Shown piece by piece: positions 47,446 to 57,700 of a stretch of DNA of 64,000 nt (position 1 is the first letter of the stretch; every line of letters begins with the position of its first letter). The notes beneath the pieces were generated by a model that did not search any database, was not told the origin of the DNA, and worked only from the letters and a program-made list of their open reading frames with translations. Made by a program: the position numbers and the translations under genes. Location: positions 1 to 64,000 of IMG/VR virus record IMGVR_UViG_3300044726_000013; one strand, 5' to 3'. Source of the DNA: a virus.

Positions 47446-47475
47446 TGTATAGCCTCCCATTGTCAAAAAAGTAAA
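47446..47475 (-). promoter_or_regulatory. Promoter of 47121-47420
   Basis: On the minus strand TTTACT, 18 bases, TATACA, with GGC before the -10 box as in others. Confidence 0.6.
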
Positions 47476-47569
47476 GGACCCGACCGGCTCACCTAACGTA
47501 AATCATCACACATTGGTTGCAATCAGTAGCGTTGGACTGTAGTTTACCCACAGGGCTGTAATGGCTCCG

Positions 47570-47625
47570 GCCACCCCCGTGGCAGTACTTCCTATCCAGA
47601 GGTTGACGCGGGGGTGGCTGTTTAT
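47570..47625 (+). terminator. Terminator-like hairpin before the large terminase
   Basis: GCCACCCCCG and CGGGGGTGGC pair perfectly over 10 bp around a 29-base loop, followed by tgtttatc. The large terminase start is 43 bases further. Upstream, TTGCAA-17 bases-TAGTTT (about 47517-47545) could be a plus-strand promoter, which would make this an attenuator. Confidence 0.7.
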
Positions 47626-47660
47626 CATTTACCTTTCTGAGGGGGTAAAAGGATTAATAC

Positions 47661-49088
47661 TTGAACGCCAACGTAGCCGTGGCGACGTTGCTTGCTGAAA
47701 TGCCCGCTCATGAGCGGGAAATCTTTTTCATGGGCCTGAGCCCACAAGAGGCAGACTATCTGCTGTATGACTGGTCCTTCTGGGGCCGCCCATCACAGCA
47801 AGAGCCGCCCGGTGAGTGGTCTGTGTGGCTGGCGCTGGCAGGCAGAGGTTACGGCAAGACCCGCATGGGCGCTGAGTGGGTGCGCGCCATGATGTGCGGT
47901 GACACGCCGTTGGCGCGCGGGCGCTGCGGGCACATGGCGCTGGTGGCTGAGACAGCGGCCGATGCCCGTGATGTCATGGTGCAGTCAAGCGGCGGCATAC
48001 TGAAGTGCCATCCACCTGAGTTCAGACCCGTCTACACCCCCAGCCTGCGCAAGCTGACATGGCCCAACGGGGCCACGGCGCACACCTACAGTGCCGACGA
48101 CCCTGAGCAACTGCGCGGGCCTGAGCATGAGGCTGCATGGTCAGATGAGTTGGCCAAGTGGCGCTATGCCCAAGAAACGTGGGACATGCTGCAATTTGGC
48201 CTGCGCGTGGGCATCAACCCCCAGCAACTGGTGACCACGACCCCGCGCCCCATACCTGTCATCAAGGAATTACTTGAAGCCCCCGACACCTATATTACGC
48301 GCGGCAGTACTTACGAAAACTATGAGAACCTGAGCCCGGCTTTCATCACCAAGATGGAGCGGCGCTATGAGGGCACGCGGCTGGGCAGGCAAGAACTGCA
48401 CGCTGAGGTGCTTGATGACGTGCCGGGCGCGCTCTGGACCCGGCGCATGCTTGAGACGCGCAGCGCAACCAACCCCATGGGGGCGGGCATGCGCAAGGGC
48501 GAGGACCTGCCAGACATGCTGCGGGTGACGGTGGGCGTTGACCCGTCTGGCACCCAAGGGGAACTCAACATGCGGCGCGTTGAGGCGCGCGGCGGTGACC
48601 ATGATGATGAGGTGGGTGATGACATCGGCATTGTGGCGGCGGGCCTTGGTGAAGACGGCATGATCTACGTGCTGGATGACGCCACGGTGAACTGGGGCCC
48701 GGCTGATTGGGCGCGCCGCGTGGTGCAGACCTACAACAACCATGAGGCAGACATGATCGTGGGTGAGGCCAACTTTGGCGGGGCCATGGTTGAGCATACC
48801 ATCCGCACCGTTGACAGGCGGGTGCCGTACCGCGCCGTGCACGCATCAAGGGGCAAGGCAGTGCGTGCAGAACCCATTGCGGCGTTGTATGAACAGGGCC
48901 GCGTGCGCCACGTCTATGGCAAGCCGCTGAGCAAACTAGAGGATCAGATGATCTACATGACGCAGCGCGGCTATGAGGGGGCGGGCTCCCCGGACAGGCT
49001 TGATGCAGCCGTGTGGGCCATCACTGACCTGATGTTTGGCAAGAGCGCCAGAGGCGGTGCCGTGAGCATGAAGGGAGGGCATCACTGA
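47661..49088 (+). CDS. Terminase large subunit
   Basis: 475 residues from a TTG (AGGA 7 bases upstream). ATPase: Walker A GRGYGKTR (61-68) and Walker B/catalytic Glu region AWSDELAKW (about 158-166). Nuclease: VGVDPSG (about 291-297), VGEANFGG and RLDAAVWA with its Asp near the C-terminus. Complete two-domain packaging motor that moves and cuts the concatemer. TGATG overlap with the portal gene. Confidence 0.93.
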   Translation: MNANVAVATLLAEMPAHEREIFFMGLSPQEADYLLYDWSFWGRPSQQEPPGEWSVWLALAGRGYGKTRMGAEWVRAMMCGDTPLARGRCGHMALVAETAADARDVMVQSSGGILKCHPPEFRPVYTPSLRKLTWPNGATAHTYSADDPEQLRGPEHEAAWSDELAKWRYAQETWDMLQFGLRVGINPQQLVTTTPRPIPVIKELLEAPDTYITRGSTYENYENLSPAFITKMERRYEGTRLGRQELHAEVLDDVPGALWTRRMLETRSATNPMGAGMRKGEDLPDMLRVTVGVDPSGTQGELNMRRVEARGGDHDDEVGDDIGIVAAGLGEDGMIYVLDDATVNWGPADWARRVVQTYNNHEADMIVGEANFGGAMVEHTIRTVDRRVPYRAVHASRGKAVRAEPIAALYEQGRVRHVYGKPLSKLEDQMIYMTQRGYEGAGSPDRLDAAVWAITDLMFGKSARGGAVSMKGGHH

Positions 49089-50713
49089 TGGCCAAGACAC
49101 CCTTGAAGGTGGTCAAGCCTGAGCCTGAGCCCACAACCAAGGGTGACGTTAAGGAGAAACACCCTGATCTGGCGCTGATCTGGGAAGATTGGCAAGAATG
49201 CCGTGACACCGTGGCCGGGGCCACCACGGTCAAGGCCAGAGCCGAAACCTACCTGCCCATGCCAAGCGGCTTCAAGGGCAGCACGCACCCCAATGACATG
49301 TACGCAGCCTACAAGATGCGGGCGCAGTTCCCTGATCTGGTAGCGCCTACCATTCAGGGCATGCTGGGCATCATCCACCAATCAGAGGCGCACATTGAGG
49401 GCCTTGAAGAGGGCAGCCCGCTGGCTGAGATGTGGGAAAACGCCACGCCAGACGGCCTGACGCTTGAGGCGTTGCACCGCAAGATCACTGAGGAAATCTT
49501 GACGGTTGGCCGGGTGGCCTTGCTGGTTGATCTGCCGCCTGAGGGCGGTGACCTGCCGTGGATTGCCTTCTACCGGGCTGAGAGCCTGATCAACTGGTCT
49601 GAGAGCCGCAATTTCTTTGTGCTAGAAGAGGATTACCGGGTACGCAACGGCTATTCTTGGAACGGCAAGCAACGCTACCGGGTGCTTGAACTAGTAGACG
49701 AAATCTATCAGGTGCAGGTGCTGGCTGAAGACGGCACCCCGCTGACCAAGGATGATGACACCAGTGACCAAGACGTGGCTGAGGGCATTGCCACCAGCGT
49801 GGTGGTGCCGCAGGCGCGCGGCGGTGAGGCGCTGGGTGAGATACCGCTGGTGATAGCGGGCAGCCGTGACCTGAGCCTGACGCCCGACCAGATACCGCTC
49901 ATTGGCGTGGTGCGCAGCGCCACGGCCATCTACAGGCTTGACGCTGATTACAGGCACCAGCTTTTCATGAGCGGGCAGGAGACCCTGTTCTACATTGGGC
50001 TGGCGGCTGAAGACGTGCCTGAATACGTGGGCGCAGGCGTCGGCATCAGCATACCTGAGGGCGGTGACGCCAAGTATGTGGGCCCAAGCGGGGCGGGCAT
50101 TGCCGCGCACAAGACAGCAATTGAGGATGAACGCGCCAATGCGGCTGAGGCAGGCTCACGCATGTTTGCGGTGGGTGACAAGAAGGCGGCTGAGAGCGGT
50201 GAGGCCCTACGCATACGGGCGCGGGCTGGTAGCGCCACCCTTATCAGCGTGGCGCAGACATCAGCGGCGGCGCTTGAGAAGGCGCTGCGCTACAGCGCAT
50301 TGCTGGTGGGTGAAGACCCGGATGAGATCATAGTAAAGCCCAACCTTAGTTTCCTTGACAGTGACATGACCGCTGAAGAGGCCAACAAGATGACAGAACT
50401 GTGGATGAACAAGGTCATCAGCTATGAAACCCTATACAACAACCTTCAGCGTGGCCGCATTACATCGGAGGAGAGAACCGCTGAGGAGGAACAAGAGTTG
50501 GTGGCTGAAGAGGAATCTGCGGCAATACCCGAGAGTGACGTGGCTACTGGGGGAACTGAAGTGCCGTTGGCTGTGGACCTGTCAGAGGGCACCGGCACAG
50601 ATGAGTACGGCCCGGTAAGCCAAGCTGAGATTGATGAACTGTTTGCCCCTGAAGAGCCTGAGTTGCCCAACCCTGATGATATGCCGCCACCTGAAGGGAC
50701 GCCCCAGCCATGA
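49088..50713 (+). CDS. Portal protein (DUF4055 family)
   Basis: 541 residues. Phage portal of the DUF4055 kind: AAYKMRAQFPDLVAPTIQGM, GRVALLVDLP, PWIAFYRAESLINWSESRNF and SGAGIAAHKTAIEDERAN. It forms the dodecameric channel at the head vertex. The acidic C-terminus (EEQELVAEEESAAIP) is disordered. Coupled to the large terminase before and a tail-type gene after by ATGA overlap. Confidence 0.88.
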   Translation: MAKTPLKVVKPEPEPTTKGDVKEKHPDLALIWEDWQECRDTVAGATTVKARAETYLPMPSGFKGSTHPNDMYAAYKMRAQFPDLVAPTIQGMLGIIHQSEAHIEGLEEGSPLAEMWENATPDGLTLEALHRKITEEILTVGRVALLVDLPPEGGDLPWIAFYRAESLINWSESRNFFVLEEDYRVRNGYSWNGKQRYRVLELVDEIYQVQVLAEDGTPLTKDDDTSDQDVAEGIATSVVVPQARGGEALGEIPLVIAGSRDLSLTPDQIPLIGVVRSATAIYRLDADYRHQLFMSGQETLFYIGLAAEDVPEYVGAGVGISIPEGGDAKYVGPSGAGIAAHKTAIEDERANAAEAGSRMFAVGDKKAAESGEALRIRARAGSATLISVAQTSAAALEKALRYSALLVGEDPDEIIVKPNLSFLDSDMTAEEANKMTELWMNKVISYETLYNNLQRGRITSEERTAEEEQELVAEEESAAIPESDVATGGTEVPLAVDLSEGTGTDEYGPVSQAEIDELFAPEEPELPNPDDMPPPEGTPQP

Positions 50714-51132
50714 GCATGCCCGGTGACTACCCGCTGGACCTCTACCACGGTGACAGCTACAACTGGCAGTTCAAGCTGTGGACTGATGAGGCCAAGACGC
50801 AGGCGCTTGACCTGACGGGCGTCACGGTCAAGGCTGAAATCCGTGACAAGCCCGCAGGGCTGGCCATCTACCCGCTGGACTGCACGGTGGCTCTGCCCAA
50901 CGTGATTGAGGCCATTCTACCAGCCAACATGAGTGACACGCTGCCCATAGGCACTGATATGGTGTGGGATATTCAGCTAACCTACCCAAATGGCAGCGTG
51001 AACACCCTGTTGGCGGGCAAGGTGAGCGTTACCCAAGACGTTACCGACGCCGTTGACCCAACCACCCTGCCTGAGGCGCGCACCACGGTGAAGGTGATGC
51101 AGCCCCAGTTGGTGAGGGCACCACGCAGATGA
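50710..51132 (+). CDS. Virion protein with BppU-like N-terminal fold (tentative)
   Basis: 140 residues: YPLDLYHGDSYNWQFKLWTD, then VTVKAEIRDKPAG and WDIQLTYPNGSVNTLLAGKV. Beta-sandwich pattern seen at the N-terminus of baseplate or fibre-attachment proteins (ambient strand D-x-W-x-F, ...LAGxV). It directly precedes the collagen-like fibre, so it may anchor it to the tail. Confidence 0.6.
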   Translation: MSMPGDYPLDLYHGDSYNWQFKLWTDEAKTQALDLTGVTVKAEIRDKPAGLAIYPLDCTVALPNVIEAILPANMSDTLPIGTDMVWDIQLTYPNGSVNTLLAGKVSVTQDVTDAVDPTTLPEARTTVKVMQPQLVRAPRR

Positions 51133-52484
51133 ACCAGATCATCACCGACTTGGTGGTCACGCTGGCTGAGGCCACCAGCGTTGACATCACGGTGCATCCG
51201 GGGCCGGTGATTGAGGTTGTGCAGCCTGCCGCCATCTATGTGGAGATTGGTGACATAGGCGGCCCGGTTGGTCCTCAGGGGGCGCAGGGCATACCGGGGC
51301 CAGCGGGCCCGCAGGGCTTGCCCGGCACAGGCTTTGTGATCAAGGGCACCGTGCCCACTGAAGACGCGCTGCCCATAGCCCCGGCACCGCTTTACATGGA
51401 TGGCTGGGTCACAGAAGACACTGACCATCTGTGGGTGTGGAACGGCTCAACATGGGTAGACTGTGGTGACCTGAGCGGTCCCCCCGGCCCTACCGGCGCG
51501 CAGGGCAATACCGGGGAAACCGGCATTGAGGGCCCCATTGGCCCAGAGGGGCCGGGCGGGCCCATTGGCCATGAGGGCCCGCAAGGGCCGCAGGGCCTTC
51601 AAGGGGAAATTGGCTATCAGGGCCCCATTGGCCCGCAGGGCGCGGCTGGTCTGGGCGTCAACTTCAAGGGCACCGTGGCCAATAGCGGGGCGCTGCCGCC
51701 CACCGGCAACCAGCCCAATGACGGCTGGGTGACGCTTGACACGGGCTACACGTGGGTCTGGACCGGCACGGCGTGGATCAACGTGGGCATCATTCAGGGC
51801 CCGGTTGGCCCCATGGGGCCGCAGGGCATCAAGGGCGACCAAGGCCCGCAGGGCGTCACGGGCATACAGGGCAACCCCGGCGTGGATGGCGCAGAGGGGC
51901 CCGCAGGCGTGCCGGGCGCGCCGGGCAATCAGGGCAGTCAGGGCATACCGGGCGCGGCTGGCGCACAAGGCCCACCGGGCTCAACCGGGCCCATTGGCCC
52001 TACCGGCGAGACCGGGCCCATGGGGCCTGTTGGCACCAATGATTACGCTGATCTGGTGAACGTGCCAGCCACGTTTCCACCGTCTGAGCATGCACACTCA
52101 CAAGATGAGGTGGCGGGCCTGCCTGAGGATCAGGCGGCGCAGAACGCGGCCATTGCCGCCAAGGTGCCTGAGGCCCCCCTAGACGGCCTTCAGTATGCCC
52201 GCATGAGCGCCACATGGGTTGTGGTGGAGGCCAGCGGCGGCAGCGCCACCTACGTGGGTGATACGCCACCCGCAGACGCTGTGCCCGGCCAGTTCTGGTG
52301 GGAGAGTGACACCGGCAACCTGCTGATCTTCTATGACGACCTGAACGGCGCACCCCAGTGGGTGCCTGCCATGTCTAGCCTCACGCAACCGGGCGGCGGC
52401 GCGGTGGCCGGTGGCCGCATCACCATTGGCACCAGCCCGCCAGCAACCCCATCCATCAATGATGTCTGGATTGATACAACATGA
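51129..52484 (+). CDS. Collagen-like fibre protein
   Basis: 451 residues. Three blocks of Gly-x-y triplets (about residues 48-68, 119-177 and 222-297) form collagen-like stalks. They are separated by two similar globular inserts ([11 protein letters not shown]...[16 protein letters not shown] and [11 protein letters not shown]...[16 protein letters not shown]), so one unit has been duplicated. The C-terminal ~150 residues form a further non-collagen part ending NDVWIDTT. Likely a trimeric decoration or fibre protein. Starts by ATGA overlap. Confidence 0.8.
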   Translation: MNQIITDLVVTLAEATSVDITVHPGPVIEVVQPAAIYVEIGDIGGPVGPQGAQGIPGPAGPQGLPGTGFVIKGTVPTEDALPIAPAPLYMDGWVTEDTDHLWVWNGSTWVDCGDLSGPPGPTGAQGNTGETGIEGPIGPEGPGGPIGHEGPQGPQGLQGEIGYQGPIGPQGAAGLGVNFKGTVANSGALPPTGNQPNDGWVTLDTGYTWVWTGTAWINVGIIQGPVGPMGPQGIKGDQGPQGVTGIQGNPGVDGAEGPAGVPGAPGNQGSQGIPGAAGAQGPPGSTGPIGPTGETGPMGPVGTNDYADLVNVPATFPPSEHAHSQDEVAGLPEDQAAQNAAIAAKVPEAPLDGLQYARMSATWVVVEASGGSATYVGDTPPADAVPGQFWWESDTGNLLIFYDDLNGAPQWVPAMSSLTQPGGGAVAGGRITIGTSPPATPSINDVWIDTT

Positions 52485-52714
52485 GTGACTTTGGTGAAGT
52501 AGGCAAGGTTTCCGTAGCAACGTCTTCAAACGGCGGCATGCCGGTGGAGTACTTTGCTGAGCGTATAGTGGAAAAGCTGATATTTGTTGGTGAAAATGCG
52601 CCTGAGCCCATCAAGGCGCAGGCGCTGGAATACCGTGAGCGCATGCTTGGCATTGTGTTGGCCGGGCTCAAACAGGCAATAACGTCAGACCGGGCCTATA
52701 GAAAGGGCATGTGA
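52481..52714 (+). CDS. Small conserved phage protein
   Basis: 77 residues: PVEYFAERIVEKLIFVGENA, then PEPIKAQALEYRERMLGIVL and KQAITSDRAY. I recall this helical pattern in short proteins encoded near fibre or head genes of many phages, with no known role. Overlaps the previous gene by ATGA. Confidence 0.65.
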   Translation: MSDFGEVGKVSVATSSNGGMPVEYFAERIVEKLIFVGENAPEPIKAQALEYRERMLGIVLAGLKQAITSDRAYRKGM

Positions 52715-52715
52715 A

Positions 52716-53171
52716 ATGGCAATCGTTCAAGCAATGTGCAGCAGCTTCAAGGTAGACTTGCTGTGCGCACGCCATAATTTCCTGCTGTCAGGCGGCCACA
52801 GCTTCAAGATCGCGCTCTACACCAGCGCGTCTAACCTGTCTGCCGCAACAACAGCCTATGGCGGCGGCAGCGCCACCAATGAGGTGGCGGCGGGCGGCGG
52901 CTACACGGCAGGCGGCGTGGCGCTGACCCGCGTGGACCCGGTGGCGGCGGTGTCACCCATCACCACGGCCATCACCGACTTCTCAAATGACCCCACGTGG
53001 TCAGGCAGCACCATCACGGCGCGCGGTGCGCTGGTCTATAACGACACGGCGGCGGGCAAGAACGCTTGCGTGACGCTTGACTTTGGTGCTGACAAGATAT
53101 CCAGCGCAGGTGACTTCATTGTGCAGTTCCCCCCGCCTGACGGCACGCAGGCAGTCATCCGTATTGCCTGA
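52716..53171 (+). CDS. Conserved virion-type protein
   Basis: 151 residues: GGHSFKIALYTSASNLSAAT, TNEVAAGGGYTAGGVALTRV and ITARGALVYNDTAAGKNACV, a pattern common in phage structural proteins of unknown position (tail or head decoration). Beta-rich; likely part of the particle. Confidence 0.65.
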   Translation: MAIVQAMCSSFKVDLLCARHNFLLSGGHSFKIALYTSASNLSAATTAYGGGSATNEVAAGGGYTAGGVALTRVDPVAAVSPITTAITDFSNDPTWSGSTITARGALVYNDTAAGKNACVTLDFGADKISSAGDFIVQFPPPDGTQAVIRIA

Positions 53172-53177
53172 CACTAG

Positions 53178-54785
53178 ATGGCCGATGATGTCCGCCTATT
53201 TACCACGCCCGGCGCGGGTAGCCTGAATGTCCCGGCTGGTGTCACGCAGGCCAAGGTTGAGGCGTGGGGCGCAGGTGGTGGCGGGCAGGTGGCCACTGCG
53301 CAAGAGGGCGGTGGTGGCGGCGGCGGCTATTGCGCTAACACTGTAACGGTCACACCGGGCCAGTTACTCTATTGGACAGTTGGCGCTGGCGGCGCGCCGG
53401 GTGTCAATGGTGGCGAAAGCCATGTTGGTGACGCTTCTTTACAAGTAAATTGCAATATTTCCGTTGCGGGTTTTGGTGGCAACGCTGGCAATGCTGTCAA
53501 TGCCGGTGGTGGCGTTAGTCTTGGGCGCGGCGCTTGGAACACTGGCGTCACTGGCAACAACGGTGGCATGGGCCTTGCGCCGCAAGGCGGTGGCGGCACG
53601 CGCGGTGGTTCTGGCGGTGGTGGTTGCGGCGGCCCGGCTGGCGTAGGTAGCCCCGGCGCTGCGGGTGCCAGCGGTGCCAGCGGTGCTGGCGGCGGGGGCA
53701 ATGGCAACACAACGGCGGGCGGTACATCGTCAGCCTCTGGCGTGGCTGGCAAGGTTGGCGGCAGTGACATTGACGGCGGTGCCGGTGGCAGTGGTGGTGG
53801 CGGCGGCGCGGCGGGTACAGGCGGTGCCGGTGGCGTGCCGGGTGGTGGTGCGGGTGGTGGTGGTAGCAGCGCCAATGCAGGCACGGGCGCGCGCGGTCAG
53901 GTCCGCATCACGTTCTATGAGCCAGCGGCCCCGGTCAGCGTCACGGTCAGCGCCACGGGCGTGGCGGCCACGGGCGCGGTGGGCACGGTCACTGTCAGCA
54001 CGCCTGCCCCAGCGGTCAACGTCACCGTGCCGGTCACGGGCGTTGAGGCCACGGGCGCGGCTGGCTATGCCAGCGTCAGTGCTGGCACGGGCGTAAGCAC
54101 AGGCGTCACGGGCGTAGCGGGCACAGGCGCGGTCGGCTCTGTCACGGCCACAGGCAAGCAGAACATCAGCACCACGGTGAGCGGCGTTGCAGCGGCGGGC
54201 GCAGTGGGCACGCCTATCGTCACAGCCAAGAGCAGCGTCACCACGGTGGTGTCAGGCGTTGAGGCCACGGGTGCCGTGGGCACGGCCACGGCGGGCACCA
54301 GCACCAACGCCAACGTTGCCGTCACGGGCGTGGCGGCCACGGGCGCAGTGGGCACGGCCACGGCCAAGGTGAACGCCAGCGTTGCAGCCACGGGCGTGGC
54401 GGCCACCGGGGCGGCGGGCTCGGCCACGGCCACCGGCAAGCAGAACGTCAGCACGGTGGTGAGCGGCGTTCAGGCGGCGGGCGCGGTAGGCTCTGTGGGC
54501 GTTGCCGTGGGCGGCGCGGCCAGTGCTGCGGTGACCGGCGTTGAGGCCACGGGCGCGGTCGGCTCTGTCAGCGTCACCGCCAAGGTGAACGCCAGTGCCG
54601 TGGTGAGCGGTGTACAGGCGGCCGGTTCTGTTGGTACAGTGAACGTGTCAACCCCTGTCACCCCAACTGGTCTGATAGCTGTTTGGAATGGCAGTGCTTG
54701 GGTCGGTAAGCCAGCCAAAGTATGGACAGGGGCCGCGTGGGTGCAGAAACCAGTCAAAGTATGGAACGGGGGCGCGTGGGCATGA
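53178..54785 (+). CDS. Gly-rich repetitive fibre protein
   Basis: 535 residues in three parts. Residues ~1-245 are extremely glycine-rich with a beta start (FTTPGAGSLNVPAGVTQAKV) and could form a polyglycine-type tip like that of some phage adhesins. Residues ~250-500 contain ten copies of [T/S]GVxxxGxxG spaced about 20-25 residues apart. The end has three VWxGxAW units. Repeats are also visible in the DNA and likely vary by recombination. Probably a surface fibre. Confidence 0.7.
   Translation: MADDVRLFTTPGAGSLNVPAGVTQAKVEAWGAGGGGQVATAQEGGGGGGGYCANTVTVTPGQLLYWTVGAGGAPGVNGGESHVGDASLQVNCNISVAGFGGNAGNAVNAGGGVSLGRGAWNTGVTGNNGGMGLAPQGGGGTRGGSGGGGCGGPAGVGSPGAAGASGASGAGGGGNGNTTAGGTSSASGVAGKVGGSDIDGGAGGSGGGGGAAGTGGAGGVPGGGAGGGGSSANAGTGARGQVRITFYEPAAPVSVTVSATGVAATGAVGTVTVSTPAPAVNVTVPVTGVEATGAAGYASVSAGTGVSTGVTGVAGTGAVGSVTATGKQNISTTVSGVAAAGAVGTPIVTAKSSVTTVVSGVEATGAVGTATAGTSTNANVAVTGVAATGAVGTATAKVNASVAATGVAATGAAGSATATGKQNVSTVVSGVQAAGAVGSVGVAVGGAASAAVTGVEATGAVGSVSVTAKVNASAVVSGVQAAGSVGTVNVSTPVTPTGLIAVWNGSAWVGKPAKVWTGAAWVQKPVKVWNGGAWA
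53930..54660 (+). repeat. Imperfect DNA repeats in the fibre gene
   Basis: Ten units of roughly 60-75 bp, each with a core such as ggcgttgaggccacgggcgc, encode the [T/S]GVxxxGxxG protein repeats. Units five to ten are more alike than the first ones, suggesting recent expansion. Confidence 0.65.
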
Positions 54786-57700
54786 ATGGCCTTTGATTTC
54801 CCAACTAGCCCCGCTGAAAATCAGGAGTTCACGCCGCCCGGTGGCGTGACCTACATCTACAAGACCCCGCGCTGGCAGGTGAAGCCGCCCACCAACGGCT
54901 CAGGCTCAGCACTTGATGCTGATCTACTGGACGGTCAGCACGGCAGTTACTATCTCAGCTACCTCAACCAGACGAACAAGCCGTCAGGGTATCCCCCGGC
55001 TACGCACACGCATGTTATAGGGGACATCACCAACCTTCAGATAAGCCTTGACGCCAAGGCACCGTTGGCCAGCCCCACCTTCAACGGCAAGGCTACCACG
55101 GCGGCCAGCGCGGCCGGGGGCGCGGGCTTTGCCGTGCTGCCGGGCGCAGCACCCAGTGCGCCGGTCAACGGTGACATCTGGCTGACCACGCTTGGCCTGT
55201 ACGTGCGCACCAATGGCGCAACCATGGGGCCGCTGGGGGTCGGTGGTGAGCCAGCCATAGCCTTGGGCACCGCTGCCCAGTACTGGCGCGGTGACAAGAA
55301 CTGGGCCACGCTTGACAAGGCGGCGGTCGGCCTTGGTAACGTTGACAATACTACCGACCTGAACAAGCCGCTCAGCACAGCCACCACCAGCGCCCTGAGT
55401 GGCAAGGAAAATACCATTGCCGGGGGCACCGGCACTCAGTACTGGACTGGCTTGAAGGCGTGGGCCACGCTTGACAAGGCCGCAGTGGGCCTTGGCAACG
55501 TTGATAACGTCAGTGACGCCAACAAGGCCATTAGCACGGCTACCCAGACGGCGCTGAACCTCAAGGCCACCTTGGCGGACCCCACCTTCACGGGTGACCC
55601 CAAGGCACCTACGCCGCTCACGGCTGATAACGACACCAGCATAGCCACCACGGCCTTTGTGCAGGCCAACATGGCGCTGAAGGCCAACGCCACGCACACG
55701 CATACCATTACCGATATCACCAGCCTGCAAACCAGTTTGGATGCCAAGGCCCCGCTGGCCAACCCCAGCTTCACCGGCAAGGTGACCACCCAGCTTAGCA
55801 GCACCACGGCGGCGGGCCTGATATTGCCCCATGGCGCGGCCCCCAGCGCGCCGGTCAACGGTGATATCTGGACCACTACCGTTGGCCTGTACGCGCGCAT
55901 CAACGGCAGCACGGTTGGTCCCTACGGCGGCACGGGCAGCTTTGAGCCTATCATTGCGGGTGGCTTGGGCTCTCAATACTGGACCGGCCTGAAGACGTGG
56001 GCAACGCTGGACAAGGCGGCTGTTGGCCTAGCGAATGTAGACAATATCAGTGACGCCAACAAGCCGGTCAGCACCGCCCAGCAAACCGCCCTGAATGGTA
56101 AGGAAAACACCATTGCCGGTGGCACCAGTGCGCAGTATTGGACTGGCCTGAAGGCATGGGCAACGCTTGACAAGGCTGCGGTCGGCCTTGGTAATGTTGA
56201 GAACACCACTGACCTGAACAAGCCGGTCAGCACGGCCACCACTACAGCGCTCAACCTGAAGGAAAACACGGCCAGCAAGAACGCCCTGAACGGCTACGCG
56301 GGCCTTGATGGCACTGGCAAGATACCAAGCACCCTGTTGCCAGCCTATGTTGACGACGTTATTGAGGTAGCGAACTATAGTTCACTGCCCTCTACCGGCA
56401 GTACTGGCATCATCTATGTCACGCTGGATAACAACAAGACTTACCGCTGGTCAGGTCTGGCTTACGTTGAGATTTCATCCAGCCCCGGCAGCACTGACGC
56501 GGTGCCTGAGGGCAGCATCAACCTGTACTTCACGGCTGCGCGGTCAATGGCCAACAGCCCGGTGCAGAGCGTGGCCACGCGCACGGGCGCGGTGGTCCTC
56601 ACCAGCACAGATGTGGGCCTTGGCAACGTCACCAACACCAGCGACGCCAACAAGCCGGTCAGCACGGCACAGCAGACCGCCCTGAACCTGAAGGCCAACA
56701 TTGCCAGCCCCACCTTCACGGGCAAGACCACCACCCAGCTTAGCAGCACGACCGAGGCCGGTCTGGCGCTACCTCACGGCGTTGCGCCCAGTGCCCCGGT
56801 CAACGGTGACATCTGGACGACCACAGTGGGGCTCTACGCCCGCATCAACGGCCAGACCGTTGGCCCCTATGGCGGCTCAGGCAGCTTTGAGCCCATCATA
56901 GCGGGTGGCACTGCCGCCCAGTACTGGACCGGCCTGAAGACGTGGGCAACGCTTGACAAGGCCGCCGTAGGCTTGGCGAATGTGGATAACATTGCTGACG
57001 CCAACAAGCCGGTCAGCACTGCGCAGGCGGCGGCTGACGCGCTGCGCGTGCTGAAGGCCGGTGACACCATGTCAGGCGGCCTTAACTTTGGCACCGCAGC
57101 GGCGGCGTCTGCCCAAGACCTGACCCGGCATCTGGCCCTGTACAGCACCACCTACGGGTGGAACGTCACGGCAAGCAGCCTCAACCACGTCACCAACACC
57201 GGGGCGGCCCACAATTTCTACGCGGGCGTCACGCTTGTGGGTACGCTTGGGCCCACCGTTGCCAATCTGCCGCTGGGCCTCACCACGTTGGCCCCCGCCG
57301 CCAATGACAGCACCACACGCGTGCCCACCACGGCGTGGGTGCAGGCTGAGATTGCCTCTGACATCACGGGCAAGGAAAACACCATTGCTGGCGGCACCAG
57401 CGGCCAGTATTGGACCGGCCTGAAGACGTGGGCGGCGCTTGACAAGACTGCCGTTGGTCTAGCGAACGTTGACAACACCACTGACGCCAACAAGCCCATC
57501 AGCACGGCCACCGCCACCGCCCTGAGCGGCAAGGAACCCACCATTGCAGGCGGCACCGTTGCCCAATACTGGCGCGGTGACAAGTCATGGCAGAACCTGC
57601 CAGCGGGCGGAGAGCCGCCCATAGCATTGGGCACCACGCTGCAATACTGGCGCGGTGACAAGTCATGGCAAACACTGGACAAGACTGCGGTTGGCCTCGC

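Noticed and set aside
53930-54660. Regularly spaced repeats that could suggest a CRISPR array
   Set aside because: The repeats are in frame, imperfect and encode protein repeats in a fibre gene; there are no unrelated spacers.
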